A stretch of DNA of 14,381 bases from Roseomonas sp. (GTDB lineage: Bacteria > Pseudomonadota > Alphaproteobacteria > Acetobacterales > Acetobacteraceae), in NCBI GenBank assembly GCA_020249415.1, contig JADCFR010000116.1:1-14381 (forward strand), in the 5' to 3' direction. The notes under the pieces were generated by a model, which was not told the DNA's origin, made no database searches, and worked only from the letters and a program-made list of their open reading frames with translations. The first letter of the stretch is position 1. Every line of letters starts with the position of its first letter. Shown piece after piece: positions 1 through 6,332 of the stretch. A program made the position numbers and the translations under genes.

Positions 1-91
1 CGCGCAGCACACGAAACCGCACCGGGCCGGGGGCCGCAAGTGCTGCCATGGGCAGCAAGGCGGGCAGCGTAAGAAACGCACGACGCAACAT
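1..91 (-). CDS. N-terminal fragment of an exported protein (runs off the left edge)
   Basis: Only the first 30 codons are in the window. Its ATG (91-89) shares one base with the dehydrogenase stop codon (93-91), giving TGATG, so the two genes are probably translationally coupled. The translation starts MLRRAFLTLPALLPMAALA and then reads APGPVRFRVLR. That is a short basic N-region, a hydrophobic core and a likely signal-peptidase I site after the second 'ALA', so the product should be secreted or periplasmic. The mature start 'VRFRVLR' reminds me of the DUF6134 family common in Acetobacteraceae, but 30 residues are too few to assign a family. The signal peptide and the overlap are seen directly; the family is a guess. 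Confidence 0.6.
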   Translation of the reverse strand, partial: MLRRAFLTLPALLPMAALAAPGPVRFRVLR

Positions 92-819
92 CAGCCGCGG
101 CTCCGCACAGTGGAACGACCGCCATCCACAGCCATGATCTGACCGGTGATCCAGCCTGCCTGATCCGATAGCAGAAAATCCGCGAGCGCAGCGGCATCCT
201 CGCCCTCTCCCAGCCTGGGGATCGGGTGTTGCTTGGCGATCGCATCGGCCATTTGCGCATTCGCGAGCAAGGGTGCGGCCATGCTGCTGCGCGTCAGGGA
301 TGGCGCAATGCAATTGATCCGAATGGCAGGCGCCAATTCGGCGGCGAGTGCGACCGTCAGCCCCTCCACCGCGCCCTTGGCCGCGGCAATCGCCGCATGA
401 TTGGTAAAGCCCGCCCGCGCCGCAATGGACGAAAACAGCACGACCGAACCCCGCCCCGCCGCCAACGCGTCCTGCGCGGCCTGGATGGCGAGTACGGCCC
501 CCAGCGCATTCAGGCGAAAGGCGCCAATCATATCCGCCTCGGTCACGCGCTTGAGCGGCTTCAGCGCAATCGAACCAATGCAATAGGCCAAGCCCGCCAA
601 GGGCGCACCCGCGGCGGCCACGGCGCTGCGCAAGGCAGCCGCGTCTTCGACATCGGCGGGGATCGCCTGGCTGCCGGGAATGTCAGCGGCAAGGGCAGCA
701 AGCCGCGCGGCATCGCGCGCCACCAGCACGGGGCGCTGCCCGCGCGCTGCCACGCGCCTTGCCAGCGCCGCCCCCACCGCGCCGGTCGCGCCCAGGATCA
801 GGATTGTCGGCTGTGTCAT
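91..819 (-). CDS. SDR-family oxidoreductase with substituted catalytic tyrosine
   Basis: A 242-residue short-chain dehydrogenase/reductase with a Rossmann fold. The N-terminal nucleotide loop is GATGAVG (residues 10-16), an acidic residue follows in 'ADVED' (D56), the conserved Asn is N104, and the catalytic-region serines are S130/S131. The usual YxxxK motif reads I144-A-A-A-K148: the lysine is kept but the tyrosine is isoleucine (codon ATT). The C-terminal 'ITGQIMAVDGG' is typical of classical SDRs. I recall a divergent SDR lineage with the same 'HAxIAAAKGAVEGL' core, so the change may be a lineage trait and not decay. The normal hydride/proton relay is probably altered, so substrate and reaction cannot be named. 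The start is supported by GGAGGG four bases upstream (824-829 on the plus strand). The gene reads away from sixA and is coupled to the exported protein downstream. Confidence 0.9.
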   Translation of the reverse strand: MTQPTILILGATGAVGAALARRVAARGQRPVLVARDAARLAALAADIPGSQAIPADVEDAAALRSAVAAAGAPLAGLAYCIGSIALKPLKRVTEADMIGAFRLNALGAVLAIQAAQDALAAGRGSVVLFSSIAARAGFTNHAAIAAAKGAVEGLTVALAAELAPAIRINCIAPSLTRSSMAAPLLANAQMADAIAKQHPIPRLGEGEDAAALADFLLSDQAGWITGQIMAVDGGRSTVRSRG

Positions 820-823
820 GCTG

Positions 824-829
824 CCCTCC
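824..829 (-). promoter_or_regulatory. Ribosome binding site of the SDR gene
   Basis: On the minus strand this reads GGAGGG, four bases before the ATG at 819. It is among the better Shine-Dalgarno matches in the window and fixes the start of the dehydrogenase. Confidence 0.6.
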
Positions 830-912
830 GCTTACCCGTCACCAAATGGTCATGCGCCGCCAAAGCGGGAGGGGCGCGACAAGCCGCGCTCGCCGTGCCA
901 GTATGACAGGCG

Positions 913-1443
913 ATGCGTCAACTCCTGCTGCTGCGCCACGCCAAATCCGCCTGGGATGACCCGGCGCTCGCTGATCATGCGCGGCCCTTGAATGGGCGGG
1001 GCCGGCGCGCGGCGGCGGCGATGGCGAATGCGATGCGCGGCCTTGGGCTTTCGCCGGATGTGGTGCTGGTGTCTTCAGCGCGGCGGACGCTGCAAACGCT
1101 GGAAGCGTTTTTGCCTTTGCCCGACAGCCCGATCATCGAACCGATGGATGAGCTTTATCTGGCATCCTGGCAGAACCTGCTCGGGCTTTTGCATCGCGTG
1201 CCGGAAACCGCGCGGAGTGTCCTGCTGATCGGCCATAATCCCGGCCTGCATGATCTGGCACTCGCCTTGACGGGCGCAGAGTCCATGGCGCGCAACCCAG
1301 AGGCGCGGCGCATGGCGGGTGCCTTCCCGACCGCGGCGCTGGCGGAATTCAGCATCTCAAGCCCCTGGGCGGGGCTCGCGGAAGGTGGCGGGCGGCTGGT
1401 GCGCTTCATGATCCCGGCCGATTTGCCGGAAATGGCGGCATGA
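913..1443 (+). CDS. SixA-type histidine phosphatase (COG2062-like)
   Basis: A 176-residue protein of the histidine phosphatase (phosphoglycerate mutase-like) superfamily. The phosphate-accepting signature LLRHAKS lies at residues 6-12 (R8, H9), a basic pair R57/R58 in 'SSARRTLQT' matches the second arginine region, and the second active-site histidine is H108 in 'LIGHNPG'. Small single-domain proteins of this type are grouped with SixA, which removes phosphate from histidine in phosphotransfer proteins; the true target here is unknown. It is cytoplasmic, with no signal peptide. The start gives the expected N-terminal beta strand directly before RHAKS, though the upstream AGG is weak and close. 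The stop overlaps the next start as ATGA, so it is cotranscribed with the CHAD protein. It is divergent from the dehydrogenase across 93 bp that must hold both promoters; I see no clear hexamers there. Confidence 0.88.
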   Translation: MRQLLLLRHAKSAWDDPALADHARPLNGRGRRAAAAMANAMRGLGLSPDVVLVSSARRTLQTLEAFLPLPDSPIIEPMDELYLASWQNLLGLLHRVPETARSVLLIGHNPGLHDLALALTGAESMARNPEARRMAGAFPTAALAEFSISSPWAGLAEGGGRLVRFMIPADLPEMAA

Positions 1444-2975
1444 CCCCCGAAGGCCGAGAGGGTGGGGGTAAGGTCGCTGAACCCGCACCGGAACCCCCGC
1501 TTAGTTTGGAATTCGTTCTGCCGGTCGCGGAATCGGCGCGGCTGGCGCGCTTTCCCATCCTGGCCGCGCTGCGGCAGGGCCGCATCAGCACCAGCACCGA
1601 GGAACTGCACTGGCTGGATACGCCAGACGGCGCCCTGGCTGCCGAGGGCATGCTCGTTGAGGCGCCGAAGCGCGGGCCAAGGCGGCTGATTGCCCTGGCA
1701 CCCAAGCCCGAAGCGCCCTGGCATCCGGGCCAAATGCTGCCCCCCGTGGCGGTTCTCGCCCCGCATGAAACCCCCGCAGCGGCTGAAGGCGTGGCGCTGA
1801 TGCCGCTCGCTGCCTTCAGCGGCAAAAGGCGCAGCCAGCGCCTGCTGATCGGTGATGCGCTGGTGACGCTGCATCTGATCCAGGGGCATTTGCGCACGGT
1901 AGCGGCGGAGCGCGCGGTGGCGCGGGTGCTGCTTTCCGGCCCGGCGCCTGCCGTGCTTGATCTTGCCCGGCGCTTGACCGCTGCGCTGCCCCTGCTGCCG
2001 CCTCGCCAGAGCCTGGGCGCCGAGGCGCTGAGCCTTGCCACCGGGCAGCTGCCGCCGCCCCGCCGGCATGGCGCGCCGGATACATCCGAAGCGGCCAGCG
2101 CCGAAGCCTGTTTCACCATGGCAATCGGGCATTTGCTGGAAGCCGCCCTGCATTACGCGCCAATCGCGCGGGCCGGGCTTGAAATTGAAGGCGTGCATCA
2201 GCTGCGCGTGGCGCTCAGGCGATTGCGGTCCGTGCTTAAGGTTTTTCGCCCCATCACCGGCTGCAAGCCGGGCCGCAGGCTGGATGGCGTGTTGCGGGAA
2301 ATGCTCGGGCTTTTGGGGCCGGCACGGGATTGGGATGTGTTTCTGGCCGGGATCGGCGCCGATATGGCAGCACTTTTGCCGGAAGATAAGCACCTGCACT
2401 CCCTGCTGCGTGCGGCGGAAGCCAAGCGGCAAGCGGCCTATGCCGCGCTGGCCGAGGCGCTGGATGGGCCAGGCTGGCGCGCCGCCGTGACCTCTGGCCT
2501 CGCCTTTCTGTTGGAAAAACCCTGGCGCGCGGGCGCGGATCATGAACGCCTTGGCCTGCTGGACTCGCCGCCGCAGGATTTCGCCACGCTGGTCTTGGAC
2601 AAGCGCTGGCAGAGGCTGCTTGAAGCCGGGGCCGAGATCGAAACCCTGCCCGCTGAGGCGCTGCATGAGCTTCGCCTGGATGCCAAGCGCCTGCGCTATG
2701 CGGCGGAAGTCTTCGCCCCTGTTTTCCCCAAGAAGGCAGCGCGGCGCTTCCAGCGCAGATTGGCCGCACTTCAGGAAGAATTGGGTCGCAGCAATGACGC
2801 TGCCGTCGCGCGCAGCCTGGTACAGAGCCTGGCGCGCGAGAATGATGAGGCGCGCGCCTGGGCTATTGGCGTGGCCGAAGGCTGGTGCCTGGCGCGGTCC
2901 ATGGCCGATCATGATGGCGTGCTGAAGGCTTGGAAAAAATTATCGGCCAAAGAATCATTCTGGTCAGCGGATTAG
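1440..2975 (+). CDS. CHAD domain protein with a degenerate CYTH-like N-terminus
   Basis: A 511-residue protein with two regions. Residues about 22-165 resemble a CYTH (triphosphate tunnel) domain: 'HWLDTPDGALAAEG' matches the usual YxDTPxxxLxxxG stretch. However, the ExExK signature is reduced to 'LEFVLP' and the following RxR is 'VEA', so triphosphatase activity is unlikely. Residues about 223-505 form a CHAD domain, an alpha-helical bundle known to bind polyphosphate. Its two hallmark helices are 'HQLRVALRRLRSVL' (253-266) and 'LHELRLDAKRLRY' (408-420), both rich in conserved His, Arg and Lys. The length suits CYTH-CHAD fusions. It starts inside the sixA stop (ATGA overlap), and no other ATG occurs before residue 71. 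It is followed by a terminator-like hairpin, so sixA and this gene form a two-gene operon. A role in polyphosphate handling is inferred from the domain only. Confidence 0.88.
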   Translation: MTPEGREGGGKVAEPAPEPPLSLEFVLPVAESARLARFPILAALRQGRISTSTEELHWLDTPDGALAAEGMLVEAPKRGPRRLIALAPKPEAPWHPGQMLPPVAVLAPHETPAAAEGVALMPLAAFSGKRRSQRLLIGDALVTLHLIQGHLRTVAAERAVARVLLSGPAPAVLDLARRLTAALPLLPPRQSLGAEALSLATGQLPPPRRHGAPDTSEAASAEACFTMAIGHLLEAALHYAPIARAGLEIEGVHQLRVALRRLRSVLKVFRPITGCKPGRRLDGVLREMLGLLGPARDWDVFLAGIGADMAALLPEDKHLHSLLRAAEAKRQAAYAALAEALDGPGWRAAVTSGLAFLLEKPWRAGADHERLGLLDSPPQDFATLVLDKRWQRLLEAGAEIETLPAEALHELRLDAKRLRYAAEVFAPVFPKKAARRFQRRLAALQEELGRSNDAAVARSLVQSLARENDEARAWAIGVAEGWCLARSMADHDGVLKAWKKLSAKESFWSAD

Positions 2976-2991
2976 GTGGCGCTCTTCGCGT

Positions 2992-3018
2992 TTTGCGTGA
3001 GTGTGACGCAAATTTTTT
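2992..3018 (+). terminator. Candidate Rho-independent terminator of the sixA-CHAD operon
   Basis: Perfect 7-bp inverted repeat TTTGCGT / ACGCAAA with a 7-base loop (GAGTGTG), followed at once by six T residues (3013-3018). It lies 16 bp after the CHAD stop codon. The stem is short and AT-rich at its base, so strength is uncertain, but stem plus T-run plus position support the call. Confidence 0.55.
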
Positions 3019-3064
3019 ACATTTTTGGCAGTTGTAACATCGTGTAAAAATCGTTTAACCAGCC

Positions 3065-3619
3065 TTGGTGCGAGAACCGAGGCGTATTTTCAAAGGTCGG
3101 CAATTCAGCCCCCGCTTTGGCGGTTCTGGGCTTGGGGCTGCTTGTGCCGTGGTGGCCGCGCTGGTCCTTGGATTTGGCTTGCCTTCCAACCTGTTCGGCT
3201 CCGCCCCCGCGGATCGGCCCATCACGGCCGAGGCCGCGCAAATCCGTATTTTTGATGGCGAAACCCTGGGTCTTGGGGACCGCATTATCCGGCTTTCCGG
3301 CATAGCGGCGCCCGCCCGTGGTGAGGCTTGTGGCAGCGATGCCGCGCGGGCCGATTGTGGCGCGGTGGCGGCGGCGCGGCTCGCGGCTTTGCTGCAAGGC
3401 CAGGATGTGACCTGCCGGATTGAGGGTTATGACGGGTTTCGTCGCGGCCTTGGCCGCTGCATCGCCGGCGGGCGGGATGTGAATGCGGCCATGGTGGAAC
3501 AGGGCTTTGCGTTGGCGTCCATATCCGTATTGCGCCCCCTGGAAGTGGCGGCGCGGGATGGCCGCCAGGGGCTTTGGGCCGATGCCAGCCTGATGCCGGC
3601 CGAGTGGCGCCGTCGCTGA
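3065..3619 (+). CDS. Membrane-anchored SNase-like (thermonuclease family) protein, active site degenerate
   Basis: A 184-residue protein: a basic N-terminus, a hydrophobic segment at about residues 21-45 (membrane anchor or uncleaved signal), then an SNase-like OB fold at about 58-175. Family landmarks are 'IRIFDGETLGL' (60-70), 'IIRLSGIAAPARGEAC' (74-89), 'GFRRGLGRC' (124-132), 'GRDVNAAMVEQGFAL' (136-150) and 'ARDGRQGLWA' (163-172). Compared with S. aureus nuclease (D21, R35, D40, E43, R87), the D21 site is E66, D40 is A81 and E43 is A84; the two arginine positions look preserved. Metal binding and hydrolysis are therefore probably lost or changed. The only possible starts after the in-frame stop at 3056-3058 are TTG 3065 or GTG 3068; neither has a good ribosome site, so the N-terminus is uncertain. 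The gene follows the CHAD operon terminator and precedes gltA. Confidence 0.8.
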   Translation: MVREPRRIFKGRQFSPRFGGSGLGAACAVVAALVLGFGLPSNLFGSAPADRPITAEAAQIRIFDGETLGLGDRIIRLSGIAAPARGEACGSDAARADCGAVAAARLAALLQGQDVTCRIEGYDGFRRGLGRCIAGGRDVNAAMVEQGFALASISVLRPLEVAARDGRQGLWADASLMPAEWRRR

Positions 3620-3708
3620 TCTGCTGCCCTTGGCGACCCGATGGCGCGATTTCCGGCGCTTTGGCCCCCTTCTTCAAGCCCGATTCACGCTTTGCGGTTA
3701 GGCTTCCG

Positions 3709-3727
3709 CCCAGGATCAGTGCCTGGG
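3709..3727 (+). terminator. Weak hairpin after the SNase-like gene, possible terminator
   Basis: Perfect 6-bp inverted repeat CCCAGG / CCTGGG with a 7-base loop, followed by only TTT. It lies in the 204-bp gap before gltA, about 90 bp after the SNase-like stop codon. The short T-run makes terminator function doubtful. Confidence 0.25.
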
Positions 3728-3728
3728 T

Positions 3729-3758
3729 TTGCCAAGCTGACCACTCCGCCCTTATCCT
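3729..3758 (+). promoter_or_regulatory. Candidate gltA promoter
   Basis: TTGCCA (3729-3734) and TATCCT (3753-3758) are separated by 18 bases and sit about 65 bp before the gltA ATG, which would give a leader of about 60 bases. Each hexamer has four or five matches to the sigma-70 consensus. This is pattern matching only. Confidence 0.35.
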
Positions 3759-3810
3759 GCACCGCACCATGATTAAGCGCCCCCGCATCTGACGGTGGCG
3801 CATTGTTCTT

Positions 3811-3817
3811 GAGGAAG
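3811..3817 (+). promoter_or_regulatory. Ribosome binding site that fixes the gltA start
   Basis: GAGGAAG ends six bases before the ATG at 3824. A TTG at 3803 is also in frame and open, but it lies upstream of this site, so the ATG at 3824 is preferred. Confidence 0.65.
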
Positions 3818-3823
3818 ACGCGC

Positions 3824-5131
3824 ATGACCACGAAGGCCCAAGGGTCCATTACCATCACCCTGGATGGTACCAATAAAAGCACGACATTGCCGCTGCTGGG
3901 CGGCACGCTGGGGCCGCAGGTTGCGGATATCCGCAAGCTTTATGGCGATCTGGGCATTTTCACCTTCGATCCGGGCTATGGCGCCACCGCTTCCTGCGAA
4001 AGCACCATCACCTATATTGATGGCGATGCCGGCATTTTGCTTTATCGCGGCTATCCCATTGACCAATTGGCGGAAAAGTCGAGCTTCCTTGAAATCTCCT
4101 ATTTGCTGCTGAATGGCGATCTGCCCAATGCCGCGCAGTATGAGGAATTCCGCAAGGGTGTGACCTATCACACCATGCTGCATGAACAGCTGCGTCGCTT
4201 CTTCGATGGCTTCCGCCGCGATGCGCACCCGATGGCGGTGATGTGCGGTGTGGTGGGCGCGCTGGCGGCCTTCTATCACGACAATCTCGACATCAATGAT
4301 GCGCGCCAGCGTGAGATCGCGGCCTTCCGCCTGATTGCGAAGGTACCGACCATTGCGGCCTGGGCCTATAAGTATTCCATCGGCCAGCCCTTCATGTATC
4401 CGCGCAATGACCTGACCTATGCGGAAAACTTCCTGTATATGCTGAACGCCGTGCCGGCAGAGCCCTGGGTGAATAACCCGATCCTGGCGCGCGCCATGGA
4501 CCGCATCCTGATCCTGCATGCGGATCACGAACAGAATGCCTCCACCAGCACGGTGCGGCTGGCGGGTTCAACCGGGGCCAATCCCTTCGCCTGCATCGCG
4601 GCTGGCATCGCGGCCCTTTGGGGCCCGGCGCATGGTGGCGCCAATGAAGCCGTGCTGAAAATGCTGGGCGAAATCGGGCACCCCAAGAATATTCCTGCCT
4701 TCATCAGCGAAGTGAAGGACAAGAACAGCCATACCAAGCTGATGGGCTTCGGCCACCGGGTCTATAAGAATTTTGATCCGCGCGCGAAGATCATGAAGGA
4801 AACCTGCCACGAAGTGCTGGCAGAACTCGGCATCAAGGATGAGCCGCTGTTGGATATGGCGATGGAGATGGAACGCATCGCGCTTTCCGATGATTACTTT
4901 GTCAGCCGTAAGCTTTATCCGAATGTGGATTTTTACTCGGGTATCATCCTGAAGGCCATGGGCATTCCGACCCATATGTTCACCGTGTTGTTCGCCGTGG
5001 CGCGCACGGTGGGCTGGGTGAGCCAGTGGAAGGAATTGATCGAAGACCCGAGCCAGCGGATCGGTCGCCCCCGCCAAGTTTATAGCGGTGCTGCGGAACG
5101 GCCCTTCGTGCCGATGGCGCTCAGGCCCTGA
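3824..5131 (+). CDS. gltA: Citrate synthase (GltA type)
   Basis: A 435-residue citrate synthase, condensing acetyl-CoA and oxaloacetate at the entry to the TCA cycle in the cytoplasm. The catalytic triad of the family is present: H270 in '[11 protein letters not shown]', H311 in '[14 protein letters not shown]' and D369 in 'YPNVDFYSG', matching H264, H305 and D362 of E. coli GltA. The N-terminal domain with '[15 protein letters not shown]' and '[18 protein letters not shown]' is the extended type found in the hexameric NADH-regulated proteobacterial enzymes, and the length agrees with these (about 430). Start ATG 3824 is chosen for its GAGGAAG site. The gene stands alone, with a candidate promoter in the 204-bp upstream gap and a terminator-like hairpin 11 bp after the stop. 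Nothing in the sequence is unusual. Confidence 0.98.
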   Translation: MTTKAQGSITITLDGTNKSTTLPLLGGTLGPQVADIRKLYGDLGIFTFDPGYGATASCESTITYIDGDAGILLYRGYPIDQLAEKSSFLEISYLLLNGDLPNAAQYEEFRKGVTYHTMLHEQLRRFFDGFRRDAHPMAVMCGVVGALAAFYHDNLDINDARQREIAAFRLIAKVPTIAAWAYKYSIGQPFMYPRNDLTYAENFLYMLNAVPAEPWVNNPILARAMDRILILHADHEQNASTSTVRLAGSTGANPFACIAAGIAALWGPAHGGANEAVLKMLGEIGHPKNIPAFISEVKDKNSHTKLMGFGHRVYKNFDPRAKIMKETCHEVLAELGIKDEPLLDMAMEMERIALSDDYFVSRKLYPNVDFYSGIILKAMGIPTHMFTVLFAVARTVGWVSQWKELIEDPSQRIGRPRQVYSGAAERPFVPMALRP

Positions 5132-5142
5132 AAGGTGACTTG

Positions 5143-5174
5143 CCTCCCTCCGGTTGATGACGGAGGGGGGCTTT
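5143..5174 (+). terminator. gltA terminator hairpin
   Basis: A 10-bp GC-rich stem (5143-5152 with 5161-5170, one G-T wobble) with an 8-base loop is followed by CTTT. The G-run of the right arm (5166-5170) can also pair with CCCCC at 5177-5181, so two mutually exclusive hairpins are possible. The T-tract is short, but position and stem strength support termination after gltA. Confidence 0.6.
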
Positions 5175-5211
5175 AACCCCCTGGCAGTACAAAACAGGCC
5201 AATTTTTTAAG

Positions 5212-5241
5212 GCGTCCATGCAATCATGCGTGTATGGACGC
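5212..5241. repeat. Long inverted repeat between gltA and the small ORF
   Basis: GCGTCCAT (5212-5219) is repeated inverted as ATGGACGC (5234-5241). Pairing continues inward through GCA / TGT with one wobble, giving an 11-bp stem and an 8-base loop (ATCATGCG). AATTTTTTAA lies directly upstream and no T-run follows on either strand, so it does not look like a terminator. An operator or an RNA stem-loop are both possible. It falls in the 213-bp gap between gltA and the 68-residue ORF, which otherwise shows no clear gene. Confidence 0.5.
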
Positions 5242-5344
5242 TGCCGACACGATCAACCAGAAGCCGAAGATCAGGCTGAAATTGACGCCGCCAACCCGGC
5301 CTAGGTTAACCCTTCAGTCATGTTTAGCGCCTAAGATTCCTTTT

Positions 5345-5551
5345 ATGCTTAGCCTGAACTCCATCGCGGCCTTCTCCCAGGAAATCGCGGCAAATGCCGG
5401 GATCATCCAGGCGCGTTCCCCGGTACAGCCGGTGGATGCGCTGGGCAATAACCGCCAACCCCAGACCTCCCAGCAGCGTTCCCTTGAAGCGGTTCCGCCC
5501 GAGCCCAGTAAACCGATGCCGCGCGGGTCTTTGCTCGATCTGCGGGTGTGA
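5345..5551 (+). CDS. Small hypothetical protein (68 aa)
   Basis: A 68-residue ORF that I cannot assign to a family. It has an N-terminal possible helix 'LNSIAAFSQEIAANAGI' (3-19), a Pro/Gln-rich middle, and a compact end 'PRGSLLDLRV'. Third codon positions are strongly GC-biased from ATG 5345 on, as in neighbouring genes, which argues for real coding. The frame is open back to an ATG at 5234, but that extension loses the codon bias just before 5345 and its ATG sits inside the inverted repeat, so I prefer the short form. No strong ribosome site precedes either start. There is no signal peptide or membrane segment, and no Cys. A T6 run (5556-5561) follows the stop, without a clear stem. It is convergent with the glycosylase gene, 37 bp apart. 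It is probably a lineage-restricted small protein; function unknown. Confidence 0.55.
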   Translation: MLSLNSIAAFSQEIAANAGIIQARSPVQPVDALGNNRQPQTSQQRSLEAVPPEPSKPMPRGSLLDLRV

Positions 5552-5588
5552 AGGTTTTTTCCTCAAAATTTCCACGGTTGGCGCGGCG

Positions 5589-6254
5589 CTATTCGCCTTT
5601 CAACGCCGCGACCACGCCCGCCATCGCAGCCTGAAACATCTCCGGCGTCAGCCGTCGGGTTGAGGTATTGTAGCGGCTGACGTGATAGGAATCCGCCAGA
5701 ATCAGCCCATCGGGCAGGCGGTGCTGTGCGCCATGAGTGAAGGCAAAGCGCGCGGCCGGAATGCCCTTGGCCCGCAGCAGCGCGTTATGCGCCACCACAC
5801 CCAGCGCCAAGACCACACGCAGGCGCGGCATGCCGGCCAATTCGGCCTGCAGGAAGCCGTTGCAGGCGCGGATTTCGACGGGGAGCGGCAGGTTTTCCGT
5901 CGGGACGCAGCGCACGGCATTGGCGATCCGGCAGCCGGTCAGTTCCATGCCGTCCTTGGGGTCCTCGCCATAGGCGCCGCGCGCCAGGCCGTATGCGAGC
6001 AAGGTCGCATAGAGCAGCTTGCCGGCATAATCGCCGGTGAAGGGACGCCCAGTGCGATTGGCACCGCGCACGCCGGGTGCCAGACCAAGCACCAATAACG
6101 GTGCCTCGCGCGGCCCCCAAGAAGGGACGGGTGCGTTATGCCAGCCGGGTTCCTTGGCGCGATTGATGGCGCGGTAATCGGCAAGCCTTGGACATAACGC
6201 GCAATCGCGCCCCGGTGCTGACGCCTGCCCGCTTCGCTGGAGCTCAGCGGACAT
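5589..6254 (-). CDS. Uracil-DNA glycosylase, family 5 (UdgB-like), Fe-S type
   Basis: A 221-residue base-excision repair enzyme that removes uracil and related deaminated bases from DNA. Motif A is 'GLAPGVRGANRTGRPFTGD' (57-75). It has the family 5 form without the Asp or Glu water-activating residue of other families. The second motif is 'SYHVSRYNT' (189-197) with H191, where the more usual form has HPSxxNT. Four cysteines fit the 4Fe-4S cluster of families 4 and 5: C18-x2-C21 and C116-x14-C131. Length is usual for the family. It lies 78 bp downstream of the NYN gene on the same strand, with a palindromic element in that gap. I recall UDG and NYN genes lying near rpoZ/rsh in other alphaproteobacteria, so this context is probably ancestral. 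Family 4 is the main alternative; 'TGRPFTGD' and the 'SRYNT' block favour family 5. Confidence 0.88.
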   Translation of the reverse strand: MSAELQRSGQASAPGRDCALCPRLADYRAINRAKEPGWHNAPVPSWGPREAPLLVLGLAPGVRGANRTGRPFTGDYAGKLLYATLLAYGLARGAYGEDPKDGMELTGCRIANAVRCVPTENLPLPVEIRACNGFLQAELAGMPRLRVVLALGVVAHNALLRAKGIPAARFAFTHGAQHRLPDGLILADSYHVSRYNTSTRRLTPEMFQAAMAGVVAALKGE

Positions 6255-6275
6255 GCTCAGCCGTTTGATTTGGTC

Positions 6276-6319
6276 GCATTTTCCGAGCCGCCAAGTGATT
6301 CCACTTGGCTTGAAAATGC
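6276..6319. repeat. Nested palindromic element between the NYN and UDG genes
   Basis: Two perfect 8-bp stems are nested. The outer stem is GCATTTTC (6276-6283) with GAAAATGC (6312-6319); the inner stem is GCCAAGTG (6290-6297) with CACTTGGC (6302-6309), closed by a 4-base loop. They are separated by an asymmetric internal loop of 6 and 2 bases. No T-run follows on the minus strand, so it is not an ordinary terminator for the NYN gene. From memory, stretches like 'GATTCCACTT...GAAAATGCTC' recur in intergenic regions of alphaproteobacteria, which would make it a REP-like dispersed palindrome. That resemblance is unverified. Confidence 0.65.
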
Positions 6320-6332
6320 TCCGAAGCTTCGC

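Noticed and set aside
226..906. Plus-strand open frame of 226 codons opposite the dehydrogenase
   Set aside because: Arg/Gly/His-rich translation with no motif, opposite a clear SDR protein with a good ribosome site.
1155..2912. Minus-strand open frame of 585 codons opposite the CHAD gene
   Set aside because: It lies antisense to a clear two-region protein, shows Gln/Arg/Ala-rich low-complexity composition and no family motif. Long antisense frames are expected in GC-rich coding DNA.
3032..3059. Promoter-like TTGTAA and TTTAAC hexamers before the SNase-like gene
   Set aside because: Transcription would start at the initiation codon itself. The stretch is AT-rich, so hexamer matches are expected by chance.
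3803..3823. TTG start for gltA at 3803
   Set aside because: The ribosome site at 3811-3817 lies downstream of it and serves ATG 3824.
5234..5344. 37-codon N-terminal extension of the small ORF
   Set aside because: Codon bias fades before 5345 and the ATG lies within the inverted repeat, so the shorter form is preferred.
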